DNA of 64,000 nucleotides from Acidovorax radicis N35 (GCF_000204195.1 NZ_AFBG01000014.1:1-64000); one strand, 5' to 3'. Shown: positions 44,895 to 55,161, counted from the first letter of the stretch. Notes: generated by a model from the letters alone, not told the origin. Numbers and translations are program-made.

Positions 44895-46078
44895 AGACCA
44901 CCGGCGACCAGCAACTTGTCAAACGCATCAACCGCAGCGTGCTGCTGCGGCTGCTGCGCCAGCGCGGCAGCCTCTCGCGCGCCCAACTGGCCGGCGAGAG
45001 CGGCCTGACCAAATCCACCGTGAGCCTGCTGGTGCGGGAGTTGATCGACGAAGGCTGGCTCGCCGAGACCGGGCTGGCCGCCGCGCAGGGCATGGGCCGC
45101 CCGTCCACCCCGCTGCGCCTGGACGGCAGCCGCCGCGCCATGGTGGGCGTGGAGATCGGCGTCGAGTCGCTGCGGGTGGTGGGCGTGTCGGTCACCGGCG
45201 AGGTGCTGTGCGCGGCCGAGGCCCCCCTGGCCGACCGCGACCCCGCCGCCGTGTGCCGCCAGGTGGCGGCGCTGGTGGTGCGCACGCAGGCCGAACTGGC
45301 GGCCAGGCCGGTCACCGTATCGGGCGTGGGCATCGGCGTGCCCGGCGCGTTCGACGAGGCCACCGGCACCATCCGCTTTGCGCCCAACCTGGGCTGGCGC
45401 GACGTGGCCTTTTTGCCGCTGATCACGCGTGCGCTGGCCGACGCGGGCAGCCCGCCGGTGGCGGTGCATGTGCAGAACGAGGCGGACACCGCCGCGCTCA
45501 GCGAGTACGAGTTTGCGGACGGGGAGGCGACGGACTCGCTGATCTTCGTGACCTGCGGCGTGGGCGTGGGGGCGGGCATCGTGCTCAACGACCGGCTGTT
45601 CACCGGGCTGCAGGGCATGGCTGGCGAAATCGGCCACAGCATTTTGCAGATCGACGGGCCGCCGTGCTCCTGCGGGCGCAGGGGGTGCGCCGAAACCTTC
45701 TTCGGGGCCCGGGCGCTGGAGCGCCAGAGCGACCCCGCGCGCGGCGGCGTGTTCCTGGGCGTGGTGCTGCAAAACCTCTGGACCACCTTCAACCCCGGTG
45801 CCCTGGTGGTGGGCGGGCCATCGTGCGAACGGTACCCCGGCATCGTGCAGCAGGCCCGCGACACGCTGGATGCCTACGCGGCCAGCGCCGGCGTGGCGGC
45901 TCCCAGTGTGCGCGCAGCCCGCTACGGCCTGCTGGCCTCGGCCGTGGGCGCGGCCGCGCTGGTGCTGCACCACGAGCTGCGGCCCATGCATGCGCCGGCA
46001 GTCGCCGCGACGGGGGCCGATGAGCAGGCCCTGACTCCACCACCGGCAGGCGCCACACCGCCCGCCCTTCTTCACTGA
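44891..46078 (+). CDS. xylR: ROK-family transcriptional regulator of the xylose cluster
   Basis: A 395-residue ROK (NagC/XylR-type) repressor. The N-terminal winged HTH is [38 protein letters not shown]; the sugar-kinase-like domain has [32 protein letters not shown], and the zinc-binding/ROK signature [27 protein letters not shown]. It probably represses xylFHG-xylBA until xylose binds; repeats in the region upstream of xylF are candidate operators. The symbol is by role in this cluster, not a proven orthologue of E. coli XylR (an AraC protein). Confidence 0.9.
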   Translation: MKTTGDQQLVKRINRSVLLRLLRQRGSLSRAQLAGESGLTKSTVSLLVRELIDEGWLAETGLAAAQGMGRPSTPLRLDGSRRAMVGVEIGVESLRVVGVSVTGEVLCAAEAPLADRDPAAVCRQVAALVVRTQAELAARPVTVSGVGIGVPGAFDEATGTIRFAPNLGWRDVAFLPLITRALADAGSPPVAVHVQNEADTAALSEYEFADGEATDSLIFVTCGVGVGAGIVLNDRLFTGLQGMAGEIGHSILQIDGPPCSCGRRGCAETFFGARALERQSDPARGGVFLGVVLQNLWTTFNPGALVVGGPSCERYPGIVQQARDTLDAYAASAGVAAPSVRAARYGLLASAVGAAALVLHHELRPMHAPAVAATGADEQALTPPPAGATPPALLH

Positions 46079-46093
46079 ACGCAGCCATCCACC

Positions 46094-47542
46094 ATGTACA
46101 TAGGCATCGACATAGGCACCTCGGAAGTGAAGGCTTTGTTGCTCGGCCCTGACCAGCAGGTGCTGGGTGTCGCCGGTGCGCCCCTGTCGGTGTCGCGACC
46201 CCACCCCGGCCACAGCGAGCAGGACCCGGCCGACTGGTGGGCGGCCACGCAGGAAGCCTTGGCCAGCCTGCGGGCCGTGCACCCCGAAGAATACGCAGCC
46301 ACCGAGGCCATCGGCCTGTCGGGCCAGATGCACGGCGCAGTGCTGCTCGATGCACACGACCGCGTGCTGCGTCCGGCCATCCTCTGGAACGACACGCGCA
46401 GCGCCGAGGAATGCGCGGAGATGATGCGCGAGCTGCCGGCGCTGAGCGATCTGGGCGGTAGCCTGGCCATGCCCGGCTTTACGGCCCCCAAGCTGCGCTG
46501 GGTGGCACGCCACGAGCCCGCGGTGTTCCGGCAGATCGCCAAGGTGCTACTGCCCAAGGACCATGTGCGCCTGATGCTGACCGGCGAGCACGTGAGCGAC
46601 CTGTCGGACGCGAGCGGCACCCTGTGGCTCGATGTGCAGCGCCGCGACTGGTCGGATGAACTGCTGGCGCTGACCGGCCTGACGCGACAGCACATGCCGT
46701 GCCTGGTGGAAGGCAGCGCAGTGAGCGGGCGCCTGCGGGCCGACGTGGCGCAGTCGCTGGGCCTGCGGCCCGGCACCGTGGTGGCCGGTGGTGCGGGTGA
46801 CAACGCCGCCAGCGCCGTGGGCATGGGCGCGGTGCAGCCCGGGCAGGGGTTCCTGTCGCTGGGCACCAGCGGCGTGCTGTTTGTGGTCACGCCGCAGTAC
46901 CAGCCCAATGCCGCCAGTGCCACGCATGCGTTCTGCCACGCAGTGCCGGGCCGCTGGCACCAGATGAGCGTGATGCTGGCCGCCGCCAGCGCGCTGCAGT
47001 GGGTGGCCCACCTGCTGGGCGCTGCGGACGCGGGCGAGGTGGCCGCACGCGCCGCGGCGCTGAGCACCCGGGACCGTGAGGCAGCGCCGGTGTTTCTGCC
47101 CTATCTCAGCGGCGAGCGCACGCCCCACAACGATGCGCGGGTGCGCGGCAGCTTCCACGGGCTGGATATGGACACCGACGCCGCACGCCTGGGCTATGCG
47201 GTGATGGAGGGCGTGAGCTTTGGTTTGCGGGACGGCCTGGCGGCCTTGCATGCCGCGGGCAGCGAGGTGTCGCGTCTGTCCCTGGTGGGCGGTGGCGCCC
47301 GCAGCGCCTTCTGGGCGCAGATGCTGGCCAGCGCGCTGAACGTGGAGATCGTGACCCACGGCGGCTCGGCCGTGGGTGGCGCGCTGGGCGCGGCCCGCCT
47401 GGGCGCATTGAGCGTCGGCACCCCCATGGAGTGGGCGTGCCTGCCGCCGCCCATCGACACCGTCTACCTGCCTGATCCTGCCGAGCGCGCCTTGCTGGCG
47501 CCGCGCCACGCCCTGTTTCGCAGCCTGTACCGCAGGCCTTGA
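46094..47542 (+). CDS. xylB: Xylulokinase
   Basis: A 482-residue FGGY-family kinase, phosphorylating D-xylulose to xylulose 5-phosphate. N-terminal [17 protein letters not shown] (phosphate 1 loop), [40 protein letters not shown]-terminal [48 protein letters not shown] and [16 protein letters not shown] match XylB. It is 15 nt after the ROK gene and directly before xylA. Confidence 0.96.
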   Translation: MYIGIDIGTSEVKALLLGPDQQVLGVAGAPLSVSRPHPGHSEQDPADWWAATQEALASLRAVHPEEYAATEAIGLSGQMHGAVLLDAHDRVLRPAILWNDTRSAEECAEMMRELPALSDLGGSLAMPGFTAPKLRWVARHEPAVFRQIAKVLLPKDHVRLMLTGEHVSDLSDASGTLWLDVQRRDWSDELLALTGLTRQHMPCLVEGSAVSGRLRADVAQSLGLRPGTVVAGGAGDNAASAVGMGAVQPGQGFLSLGTSGVLFVVTPQYQPNAASATHAFCHAVPGRWHQMSVMLAAASALQWVAHLLGAADAGEVAARAAALSTRDREAAPVFLPYLSGERTPHNDARVRGSFHGLDMDTDAARLGYAVMEGVSFGLRDGLAALHAAGSEVSRLSLVGGGARSAFWAQMLASALNVEIVTHGGSAVGGALGAARLGALSVGTPMEWACLPPPIDTVYLPDPAERALLAPRHALFRSLYRRP

Positions 47543-47604
47543 TGTCCCCGAGCCCTTTCCCGAGCTCTGTCCTGAGCCATGTTCCGTCCTTAGCCGAGAA
47601 AACC

Positions 47605-48921
47605 ATGAGCACCTACTTCTCCGACATTTCCCCCATCGCCTACGAAGGCCCCGATTCCACCAACCCGCTGGCCTTCAAGTGGTACGACAAAGACCGCCTG
47701 GTGCTGGGCAAGCGCATGGAAGACCACCTGCGCTTTGCCGTGTGCTACTGGCACAGCTTCTGCTGGAACGGGTTCGACCCCTTTGGCTACGACGGCACCT
47801 TCGAGCGCCCGTGGCAGCAGGTGGCCGACCCCATGGCCGCCGCGCGCCTGAAAGCCGACGCGGCGTTCGACTTCTTCGCCCGGCTGGGCGCGCCGTACTA
47901 CTGCTTTCACGACCGCGACGTGGTGCCCGAGGGCAGCACGCCCCGCGAGAGCGTGAAGTACCTGCACGAGATGGTCGACGTGCTGCAGGCCAAGCAGGCC
48001 CAGACGGGCGTGAAGCTGCTGTGGGGCACGGCCAACCTGTTCAGCCACCGGCGCTTCATGTCGGGCGCATCGACCAACCCGGACCCCGAAATCTTTGCGC
48101 TGGCCGCGTTGCAGGTGAAGGAGGCGATGGACGCGACGCTCAAGCTCGGCGGAGAGAACTACGTGCTGTGGGGCGGCCGCGAGGGGTACGAAACCCTGCT
48201 CAACACCCGCGTGGGCCACGAGCTGGACCAGATGGGGCGCTTCTTGAACATGGTGGTGGAGTACAAGCACAAGATCGGCTTCACCGGCACCATCCTGATC
48301 GAGCCCAAGCCGCGCGAGCCCTCCAAGCACCAGTACGACTTCGACACCGCCACGGTCTACGGGTTTCTGGCCCGCTATGGCCTGGACAAGGAGATCAAGG
48401 TCAACATCGAGGCCAACCACGCCACTCTGTCGGGGCACAGCTTCGAGCACGAGATCGCCACGGCCATCGACCTGGGCATCTTCGGCTCCATCGACATGAA
48501 CCGCGGCGACATGCAGTGCGGCTGGGACACGGACCAGTTCCCCAACAACATCCCCGAGACCGCGCTGGCCCTGTACCTGATCCTGCAGGCCGGCGGCTTT
48601 ACCACCGGGGGCCTCAACTTCGACGCCAAGGTGCGGCGCCAGTCGCTGGATGCCGAGGACATGTTCCACGGCCACATCGGCGGTATGGACGTTTCAGCCC
48701 GGGCGTTGCTGATTGCCGAGAAAATGATCACGGACGGGCGCCTGGCCCGCCATGTCGATGTCCGCTACGCGGGTTGGGGCGAGGCGTTTGGCCAGGATCT
48801 GCTGGGCGGACGGCTCGGGCTGGACCAGGTGGCGGCGCGCGCCCTGGAGCGCAACCAGGACACACGGCCAGTTTCCGGGCGGCAGGAGTTGCTCGAGAAC
48901 CTGCTCAACAGCTATCTCTGA
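47605..48921 (+). CDS. xylA: Xylose isomerase
   Basis: A 438-residue class II-type xylose isomerase (family about 440), converting D-xylose to D-xylulose. The start [28 protein letters not shown] is the typical N-terminus; in-frame upstream codons (from 47539) read through a non-conserved segment. Catalytic and metal residues are visible in [60 protein letters not shown] and [20 protein letters not shown]. Confidence 0.97.
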   Translation: MSTYFSDISPIAYEGPDSTNPLAFKWYDKDRLVLGKRMEDHLRFAVCYWHSFCWNGFDPFGYDGTFERPWQQVADPMAAARLKADAAFDFFARLGAPYYCFHDRDVVPEGSTPRESVKYLHEMVDVLQAKQAQTGVKLLWGTANLFSHRRFMSGASTNPDPEIFALAALQVKEAMDATLKLGGENYVLWGGREGYETLLNTRVGHELDQMGRFLNMVVEYKHKIGFTGTILIEPKPREPSKHQYDFDTATVYGFLARYGLDKEIKVNIEANHATLSGHSFEHEIATAIDLGIFGSIDMNRGDMQCGWDTDQFPNNIPETALALYLILQAGGFTTGGLNFDAKVRRQSLDAEDMFHGHIGGMDVSARALLIAEKMITDGRLARHVDVRYAGWGEAFGQDLLGGRLGLDQVAARALERNQDTRPVSGRQELLENLLNSYL

Positions 48922-48946
48922 TGGATCACCAGGACCGGGGGTACCC

Positions 48947-49951
48947 ATGAAACCTGTGGTGTGGGGCGTGCTGAGCACGGCCAAGATCGGTGTCCAGCAT
49001 GTGATCCCTGCGATGTTGTCCAGCCCGCTGGTCGAACTGCGCGCGATCGCCTCGCGTACCCTGCCTCCCGCGCAGGAGGCTGCGCGGTCCCTGGGCATTG
49101 CCCAGGCCTACGGCAGCTACGAAGAGCTGCTGGCCGACCCGGCCATCGAGGCCGTCTACAACCCGCTGCCCAACCACCTGCATGTGCCGCTCACCCTGCA
49201 GGCGGCGGCTGCGGGCAAGCACGTGCTGTGCGAGAAACCGGTGGCGCTCTCCGCCGCCGAGGCCGAGACACTGCGAACCGCATCGGCCCGGGTGCACATT
49301 GAAGAGGCTTTCATGGTGCGCCACCATCCCCAGTGGCGGCGAGCCCGGGAGCTTGTGCGTGCCGGGCGCATCGGCGAATTGCGGGCGGTGCAGGTGTTTT
49401 TCTCGTACTTCAATGACGATCCAGACAACATCCGCAACCAGCCTGGTATTGGGGGCGGGGCGCTCTACGACATCGGCTGCTATGCGGTGTTGGCCGGGCG
49501 CTATCTGTTTGAAAGCGAGCCTCGGCGGGCGGTCTCGCTGGTCGACCGCGACCCGCAGCTGGGGACCGACCGGCTCACCAGCGCGTTGCTGGATTTTGGC
49601 GCCGGACGGCAGCTCAATTTCACGGTATCGACGCAAAGCGTCCGGTTTCAAAGGGTGCAGGTGGTGGGTACCCTTGGCCGCATCGAGCTGTTCATTCCAT
49701 TCAATGCAGCCCGGGGCGAGCAGATGCACTTGGCGCTGGACGAGGGAGGCCTTCTGGATGGCAGCAGTGTCACTGTCGAAACCCTGCCAGCGGCCGACCA
49801 GTACCGGCTGCAGGTCGAGGCCTTCTGCCGCCGCGTCCGCGATGGTGCAAGCCCGCAGGCCGGAGGACTGGAGGATGCGGTCGCCCAGGCGCGGGTGATC
49901 GATGCCCTTTGGCTGTCCGAGCGCACAGGTCGCTGGGAGGCGATCGCTTGA
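48947..49951 (+). CDS. Gfo/Idh/MocA-family sugar dehydrogenase
   Basis: A 334-residue NAD(P)-dependent oxidoreductase. The N-terminal Rossmann part begins KPVVWGVLSTAKIGVQHVIPA, with the family EKP motif in HVLCEKPVALSAAEA and the C-terminal fold with EEAFMVRHHPQW and GGGALYDIGCYAV (the conserved DxGxY/H segment). Its position 25 nt after xylA suggests a second use of pentose, such as a D-xylose dehydrogenase (oxidative) or inositol-like sugar oxidation; the substrate is not determined. Confidence 0.88.
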   Translation: MKPVVWGVLSTAKIGVQHVIPAMLSSPLVELRAIASRTLPPAQEAARSLGIAQAYGSYEELLADPAIEAVYNPLPNHLHVPLTLQAAAAGKHVLCEKPVALSAAEAETLRTASARVHIEEAFMVRHHPQWRRARELVRAGRIGELRAVQVFFSYFNDDPDNIRNQPGIGGGALYDIGCYAVLAGRYLFESEPRRAVSLVDRDPQLGTDRLTSALLDFGAGRQLNFTVSTQSVRFQRVQVVGTLGRIELFIPFNAARGEQMHLALDEGGLLDGSSVTVETLPAADQYRLQVEAFCRRVRDGASPQAGGLEDAVAQARVIDALWLSERTGRWEAIA

Positions 49952-50332
49952 AGCGGAACATCGCTGGGCTCGCTGCGGGCCTTGCAATGGCCGGGAAAAA
50001 TGCGGTGAAAGCTCCATCGGCAGGCTGACCCACCTCAGGGACTCCTGTGGCGGGGCAGGGGCATGGGAGGGTGGATTCCCAAGGCGGGGCCGGACGGTTG
50101 GCGCAGGGCATTTGCCACAGACTAAAATCGCGCCCATTGTCGCCAAACCTCTTTGCAAGAAGAGGATGCGTTGCGACAACGCGTCCGAAGCACTTTTTTT
50201 GCGGCGCCCCGCCGCAGTCACATACGGCCAGGCGCCTTCCAATTCACCTGTGATGCAGCTGCCGATCCCCTTGTTGTCCACCGTTCCTGCTCCTGCTGCC
50301 TCGGGCCTGCCCTTGCTGCCAGGGCGCCGCGC
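49952..50332. other. 381-nt gap between the xylose cluster and hda
   Basis: No gene is supported. It contains GC-rich repeats of GGGGC-type runs and a possible weak promoter for hda (TTGGCG 50098-50103, TAAAAT 50123-50128, 19-bp spacing). It marks the right border of the sugar cluster. Confidence 0.4.
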
Positions 50333-51034
50333 ATGATGAAGCAGCTGGCGCTGGACATTGGCCTGGCCACAGGGCCTACGCTGGCCCGGTTTCATGCGGG
50401 CCCCAATGAGGCGGCCCTACAACACCTGCGCCTGGCAGCGGGTGCGGGCAGCAGCGAGGCCACCCGGTCGCCAGTGCCCACCTACCTGTGGGGAGAGCCG
50501 GGCAGTGGCAAGACCCATCTGCTTCAGGCCGTGCGCCAGGCCGTGCGCGAGCAGGGCTCCAGCGTGGGCTGGCTGGACCCTTCGGTGGCCGAGCCCCCGG
50601 ATTTCGACGAGAACTGGGCTGCCGTGGTCATGGACGACGTGCACCTGTACAGCACCGCCCAGCAGGCCACGGCCTTCAACTGGTTTGTGAACGCCATCAG
50701 CCCCGCCAGCGGCAGCCAGCGCTGGGTGCTGGCTGCTGGCAACCTGCCTCCTGCCGATCTGCCTCTGCGCGACGACCTGCGCAGCCGCCTGGGCTGGGGC
50801 CATGTGTTCCAGCTGCAGCTGCTGGGCGAGGCCGAGCGCCGCGCCGTGCTGCGCCAGGAGGCCGACGCCCGCGGCGTGTTCCTGGGCGATGAGGTCATGG
50901 ACTACATGCTCAACCGCTTCTCGCGCGATCTGGGCAGCCTCATGCAATTGCTCGACCAGCTCGACGCTTTTGCGCTGCGCACCCAGCGAGCCATCACGAT
51001 TCCCTTGCTCAAGACGATGCTGGAATCGGAATGA
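50333..51034 (+). CDS. hda: DnaA regulatory inactivator Hda (DnaA-like AAA+ ATPase)
   Basis: A 233-residue protein with homology to the DnaA AAA+ domain. The N-terminus MMKQLALDIGLA carries the sliding-clamp-binding QLxL motif of Hda; then TYLWGEPGSGKTHLLQA (Walker A), AAVVMDDVHLYSTAQQ (Walker B) and LRSRLGWGHVFQLQLL (sensor region). Hda stimulates ATP hydrolysis by DnaA after initiation. Two adjacent ATGs (50333, 50336) are possible. In operon order with HAD hydrolase, pcnB and folK. Confidence 0.9.
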   Translation: MMKQLALDIGLATGPTLARFHAGPNEAALQHLRLAAGAGSSEATRSPVPTYLWGEPGSGKTHLLQAVRQAVREQGSSVGWLDPSVAEPPDFDENWAAVVMDDVHLYSTAQQATAFNWFVNAISPASGSQRWVLAAGNLPPADLPLRDDLRSRLGWGHVFQLQLLGEAERRAVLRQEADARGVFLGDEVMDYMLNRFSRDLGSLMQLLDQLDAFALRTQRAITIPLLKTMLESE

Positions 51035-51070
51035 TGCCGGTCCCTGCATTCCTTTTATTTGTGAACCCGA

Positions 51071-51787
51071 ATGACTTCTGAACCCCGCCTGCGGCTTGCG
51101 CTGTTCGATCTCGACCACACGCTGCTCCCGCTTGACTCCGACTATGAGTGGGGCGAGTTCACCATCCGCATCGGCTGGAATGACCCTGTGGAGTTCGCGC
51201 GCCGCAACGACGAGTTCTATGCCCACTACCAAGCGGGCACACTCAACGTGCATGACTATGTGCGTTTTGCCACCGAGGCCGTGCGCCTGCGCGGCCCCGA
51301 GGCGGCGGCTGCGGCGCACCTGCAATTCATGCGGGATGTGATCGGCCCGGCCATCCAGCCCCAGGCGCTCAACCTCGTTCGCCAGCATCAGGACGCTGGC
51401 GACGAAGTGCTGATCGTCACCGCCACCAATGAGTTTGTGACCACGCCCATCGCCCGGGCGCTGGGCGTGGAACAACTGCTGGCCGTACAGCTGGCGCGCG
51501 ACGCCAGTGGCTGGTACACCGGCGAAATCGATGGCATCCCCACCATGCGCGAAGGCAAGGTGCGGCGCATGGAACAATGGCTGGCCGAGCGGCAACTGGG
51601 CTGGGGCGATGTCGAAAGCACGTTCTACAGTGATTCCATGAACGACGTGCCCCTGCTGGAGAAGGTGAACCACCCGGTCGCCACCAACCCCGACCCCCGC
51701 CTGCGCGCGCTGGCCCAGGAGCGCGGCTGGCGCATACTGGACCTGTTTGCGGCCGATGCCGAAACGCCTGCACCACCTGCTGCCTGA
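51071..51787 (+). CDS. HAD-IB family phosphatase (SerB-like)
   Basis: A 238-residue HAD hydrolase: motif I ALFDLDHTLLPLDSD, motif II IVTATNEFVTTPIARAL, motif III-IV TFYSDSMNDVPLLEKVNHPVATNPDPRLRALAQERGW. It is a phosphoserine-phosphatase-like HAD-IB member of the type placed between hda and pcnB in Burkholderiales; the natural substrate is not established (phosphoserine or other small phosphoester). The start lies 36 nt after hda. Confidence 0.9.
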   Translation: MTSEPRLRLALFDLDHTLLPLDSDYEWGEFTIRIGWNDPVEFARRNDEFYAHYQAGTLNVHDYVRFATEAVRLRGPEAAAAAHLQFMRDVIGPAIQPQALNLVRQHQDAGDEVLIVTATNEFVTTPIARALGVEQLLAVQLARDASGWYTGEIDGIPTMREGKVRRMEQWLAERQLGWGDVESTFYSDSMNDVPLLEKVNHPVATNPDPRLRALAQERGWRILDLFAADAETPAPPAA

Positions 51788-51947
51788 GAGGCTGAGAGTC
51801 TTTTATCCATGCCCGCCTTGCACGCCAAAACGCCCCGGCTCGTCGTTGCAAATGCTCGCCATAGCCCGAGCTATGGCTGTGCTTTGCGCCTAGATCCGAG
51901 GCGGTTTCGTGCGCCTTTCGGGCTCGGCTCAAAAACTCTCAGCCTCT
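51787..51947. repeat. REP3 copy 2 bracketed by 13-bp inverted repeats
   Basis: The left arm AGAGGCTGAGAGT (51787-51799) and right arm ACTCTCAGCCTCT (51935-51947) are perfect inverted repeats. Between them (51808-51915) lies the REP3 core in the orientation opposite to copy 1 (13923-14040), with the CCATAGC-CCGA-GCTATGG hairpin. It looks like a small non-autonomous element. Confidence 0.7.
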
Positions 51948-52009
51948 GAGCGCTTTTCAGCCCCCTCCAGCCGCCGTTTCGTGCCAGATCTCCTGAATAC
52001 TCTCACTCC

Positions 52010-53614
52010 ATGATCAAGAAGTTCTTAGACAAACTGATGGGCAAATCGACGCCCGGCACCTCGGGCGGAAAGCCCCATTTCGGCAAGCGCGAAGAGGTGC
52101 CTGCCTCGGTCCACGGCATCAACCCCGAGCTGGTGGACCGCCGCGCCGCCGAGGTGGTGGCCACGCTCAAGCAGGCAGGTTTTGAGGCCTACATCGTGGG
52201 CGGTGCCGTGCGAGACCTGCTGCTGGGCCTGCGCCCCAAGGACTTTGACGTGGCCACCAACGCCACGCCCGAGCAGGTCAAGGGCCTGTTCCGCCGCGCC
52301 TTCATCATCGGCAAGCGTTTTCGCATCGTGCACGTCGTGCATGGCCGGGGGCGCGAACACGAGGTGATCGAGGTCTCCACCTTCCGTGCCTACCTCGACA
52401 ACGCCGCCGCCGGCCAGGTGGCAGGCAACGAAAAGACCAGCAAGGCGCAGCTGTCGGGCATGCAGCATGCCGTGGACGCCAGTGGCCGCGTGCTGCGCGA
52501 CAACGTCTGGGGCCCGCAGGACGAAGACGCCACGCGCCGCGATTTCACCGTGAACGCCATGTACTACGACCCGGTGAGCCAGATCGTGGTGGATTACCAC
52601 AAGGGCTTGCAGGACGCGAAGAAAAAGACGTTGCGCATGATTGGCGACCCCGCCACACGCTACCGCGAAGACCCGGTGCGCATCATCCGCGCCGTGCGGT
52701 TTGCGGCCAAGCTCAGTGCCCTGGGCTTCAGCATCGAAGCCAAGACCGCTGCCCCGCTGGTGCAATCGCAGACGCTGCTGGCCGAGGTGCCCCAAAGCCG
52801 CATGTTCGACGAAATGCTCAAGCTGCTGCAGACGGGCCACGCGATTGCCACCGTCGAGCAGCTGCGCAAGCTGGGCATGGCCAAGGGCATCTACCCGCTG
52901 CTGGACGTGGCCGTGGAGCGCGCCGACAGCGCCTTTGTCAAAGCCGCTCTGGTGGATACCGACCGCCGCGTGAACGAGGGCAAGCCTGTAGCCCCGAGCT
53001 TCTTGCTGGCCTGCGTGTTGTGGGAAGACGTGCGCAATGGCTGGACGGAGCGCCTGAACCAGCGCCAACACCCGCTGCCTGCGCTGCAGGAGGCCATCGA
53101 CGAGGTGTTCGACAAGCGGATTGGTGACGTGTCCGGCCGGGGCAAGCTGGCGGCCGACATGCGCGAGATCTGGGTCATGCAGCCCCGCTTTGAAAAGCGC
53201 GTGGGCAGTACGCCGTTTGGCATGGTCATGCAGCCGCGCTTTCGTGCCGGGTTCGACTTCATGCGCTTGCGCGCCGATGTGGGCGAGGTCGAAGAGGCGC
53301 TGGCCGAATGGTGGCAGGACTTCCAGGCGGCCGACGACGAGCGCCGCGAAGACCTGATGGACCAGGCCCGCGAAGAGCAGAAGGCTCGCCAGAAGGCGCA
53401 ACCCGTGGTCAAGCGCGTGCCCCGCGCCGCGCCTGCCGCCGACCCGCGCGGTCTGCCAAGTGCCGAAGGTGCTGCGCCAGATGCCGGACCAGCCGACGGC
53501 GACGCCGCGTTTCCATACGAAGGCAGCGCCCCCAAGAAGCGCCGCCGCCGCCGTCGCAAGCCGGGCGGGGCCGGTGGTGGCGAAGGCGCCGCACCCGCCG
53601 CTGCGGGCGAGTGA
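52010..53614 (+). CDS. pcnB: Poly(A) polymerase I
   Basis: A 534-residue class II nucleotidyltransferase adding poly(A) tails that promote RNA decay. The catalytic head is AYIVGGAVRDLLLGLRPKDFDVATNATPEQVKGLFRR (GGxVRD and DxD), followed by DEDATRRDFTVNAMYYDP and the RRhxR-type RFAAKLSALGFSIE region. The C-terminal ~100 residues are rich in Arg, Ala and Pro, ending in KKRRRRRRKPGG, a probable RNA-binding tail. The stop overlaps the folK GTG (GTGA). Confidence 0.96.
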   Translation: MIKKFLDKLMGKSTPGTSGGKPHFGKREEVPASVHGINPELVDRRAAEVVATLKQAGFEAYIVGGAVRDLLLGLRPKDFDVATNATPEQVKGLFRRAFIIGKRFRIVHVVHGRGREHEVIEVSTFRAYLDNAAAGQVAGNEKTSKAQLSGMQHAVDASGRVLRDNVWGPQDEDATRRDFTVNAMYYDPVSQIVVDYHKGLQDAKKKTLRMIGDPATRYREDPVRIIRAVRFAAKLSALGFSIEAKTAAPLVQSQTLLAEVPQSRMFDEMLKLLQTGHAIATVEQLRKLGMAKGIYPLLDVAVERADSAFVKAALVDTDRRVNEGKPVAPSFLLACVLWEDVRNGWTERLNQRQHPLPALQEAIDEVFDKRIGDVSGRGKLAADMREIWVMQPRFEKRVGSTPFGMVMQPRFRAGFDFMRLRADVGEVEEALAEWWQDFQAADDERREDLMDQAREEQKARQKAQPVVKRVPRAAPAADPRGLPSAEGAAPDAGPADGDAAFPYEGSAPKKRRRRRRKPGGAGGGEGAAPAAAGE

Positions 53615-54192
53615 CGCAGCAAGCCTTGGCAGTGTCCGTGGCTGAGTGGCCCAACTCCGGGGTGGATCGCGTCAATGACCGCACCGAGGGGGACCGCCCC
53701 GCAGTATCCGTATTCATCGGCCTGGGCGCCAACCTGGGTGACCGCAAGGCCGCCCTGCGCGCCGCCCTGGCTGCCATCGTCCAGTTGCCCGGCACGCAGT
53801 TGCTGCGTGTGTCGCCGCTCTACGGCAGCGCACCGGTCGATGCCGGAGGCCCGGACTACCTGAACGCCGTCGCCGAGCTGGCTACCACGCAGGCGCCCCA
53901 GGCGCTGCTGAAGGCCCTGCAAACCATCGAACAAGCCGCCGGTCGTGAGCGCCCCTACCGCAACGCTCCGCGCACGCTCGACCTGGACATCCTGTGGTTC
54001 GGCGGCCAGGTCATCGACACCCCCGAACTCGCTGTGCCCCACCCCCGCATGGCCGAGCGCGCGTTCGTGTTGCGCCCGCTGGCCGACCTGGCACCGGAGC
54101 GCGTGGATGCCGCGTGGCTGCAGGCCGTGGCGACGCAAGACATCCACGTGCTGGAAGGGCCGCACTGGGCGGCAGACCTGACGCCGGTGTAG
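53611..54192 (+). CDS. folK: 2-amino-4-hydroxy-6-hydroxymethyldihydropteridine pyrophosphokinase
   Basis: A 193-residue HPPK of folate synthesis. After an N-terminal extension of about 33 residues the family begins VSVFIGLGANLGDRKAAL; SPLYGSAPVD, GPDYLNAVAEL, NAPRTLDLDILWFGGQVID and VPHPRMAERAFVLRPLADLAP are diagnostic. The chosen GTG overlaps the pcnB stop (GTGA), which suggests coupled translation; the family is usually 160-175 residues, so a start further in is possible. Confidence 0.93.
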   Translation: MTQQALAVSVAEWPNSGVDRVNDRTEGDRPAVSVFIGLGANLGDRKAALRAALAAIVQLPGTQLLRVSPLYGSAPVDAGGPDYLNAVAELATTQAPQALLKALQTIEQAAGRERPYRNAPRTLDLDILWFGGQVIDTPELAVPHPRMAERAFVLRPLADLAPERVDAAWLQAVATQDIHVLEGPHWAADLTPV

Positions 54193-54525
54193 GTTGCTCC
54201 TAAAATAGGAGCTAATGGCGCTTTCTCAATAAGCGCTAGAGGCCAAAAACACCTGAATTTTCGGTTGCCTGCCGTTGGACGAATGGCATTTCTCACCCAT
54301 CCACTGCACCCGTTCATCGCAGTCGCCGGCAACTGGCGCAGCCCACCCCCGTGCCGCCGTGGAACCGGCTCCGCCAGGCCACCGGAGGCTCTCTCCCTCT
54401 GGGCTGAGGGCTGCGGCCCCAAGCCTGCCTGCGCAGGCTTGGGTGTGCCCTAAGAGACGCAGCCTCCGCGGCGGCGGTGGCACCGAGGCGCCGCAGGCGA
54501 CTCAGGGGGCTGCTCTTTCTGGGGG
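54193..54525. repeat. Gap holding REP1 copy F and REP2 copy d
   Basis: 54194-54262 is a REP1 copy (GCTCCTAAAATAGGAGC, CGCTTTCTCAATAAGCGCTA, GGCCAAAAACACCTGAATTT). 54345-54520 is a long REP2 copy: CCGTGGAACCGGCTCCGCCA, a central insert with CCAAGCCTGC / GCAGGCTTGG hairpin, and GCCGCAGGCGACTCAGGGGG. Both lie between folK and the convergent isochorismatase gene. Confidence 0.7.
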
Positions 54526-55161
54526 TTACCCCTTTCTAGCGCGTTGGTTCGACGCAAACACGTTGTCCTTGGGCAAAGCCTGGCCGGCCTGCACGGCCGC
54601 CACCCAGTCGCGGGTCGAAGCGGCGGCGGCAAAGTTGCTGTGGAACACCACGCTGAAGACGCGGTGGATTTCTTCGGCGCTGGCGCTACCTGCCGCGTTG
54701 GCATAGGGCAGAGCGCCGCTTGCGTCGCTCAAAAACTCCACCCCCAGGCCCCGGTGCGAGGCTTCGTAGATGGTGCTGGCGTCGCAGTTGTGCGTCATGT
54801 AGCCCACCACGGTCAGGGTGTCGATGCCGCGCTCTGTCAGCCATTCGGCCAGGCCGGTGTTCGTGAAGACACTCGCGAAGTTTTTCTCGATATGGTGGTC
54901 GGCGGGGCGGCGTGCCACCTCGGGGTGCAGCTGCCAGCGCTCGGTGGCCTTGTCGAACACCGGCGCACCCGACGGCGCGGTGTGCTGCACCACCACCACG
55001 GGCACGCCCGCGGCCTGGGCGGCATCCATTGCACGGGTGATATTGGGCAGGGTTTCGGCCACGGGTGGGTATTCGATGGGCAGGTTGCCGCCCGCGAAAT
55101 ACTCGTTTTGCACGTCGATGACGATCAGGGCGCGGCGGGGGGTGGTGTTGGAAGAGGTCAT
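54526..55161 (-). CDS. Isochorismatase-family cysteine hydrolase
   Basis: A 211-residue hydrolase: RRALIVIDVQNEYFAGGNLPIEYP (Asp), HHIEKNFASVFTNTGLAEWL (Lys) and TVVGYMTHNCDASTIYEASHRGL (Cys). The HIEKN and YMTHNCD forms fit nicotinamidase-like or N-carbamoyl hydrolase subgroups. The start MTSSNTTPRRALIV at 55161 is preferred over the longer frame. It is divergent from a GlxA-type regulator that probably controls it. The second isochorismatase/GlxA association in the window. Confidence 0.9.
   Translation of the reverse strand: MTSSNTTPRRALIVIDVQNEYFAGGNLPIEYPPVAETLPNITRAMDAAQAAGVPVVVVQHTAPSGAPVFDKATERWQLHPEVARRPADHHIEKNFASVFTNTGLAEWLTERGIDTLTVVGYMTHNCDASTIYEASHRGLGVEFLSDASGALPYANAAGSASAEEIHRVFSVVFHSNFAAAASTRDWVAAVQAGQALPKDNVFASNQRARKG

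Noticed and set aside
49980..50080. Riboswitch-like conserved boxes (GGGAA..CGGTGAAA..GACCC)
   Set aside because: They partly resemble cobalamin or FMN elements, but the core boxes (for example GCAACTGT) are missing and the downstream gene hda has no link to those cofactors.
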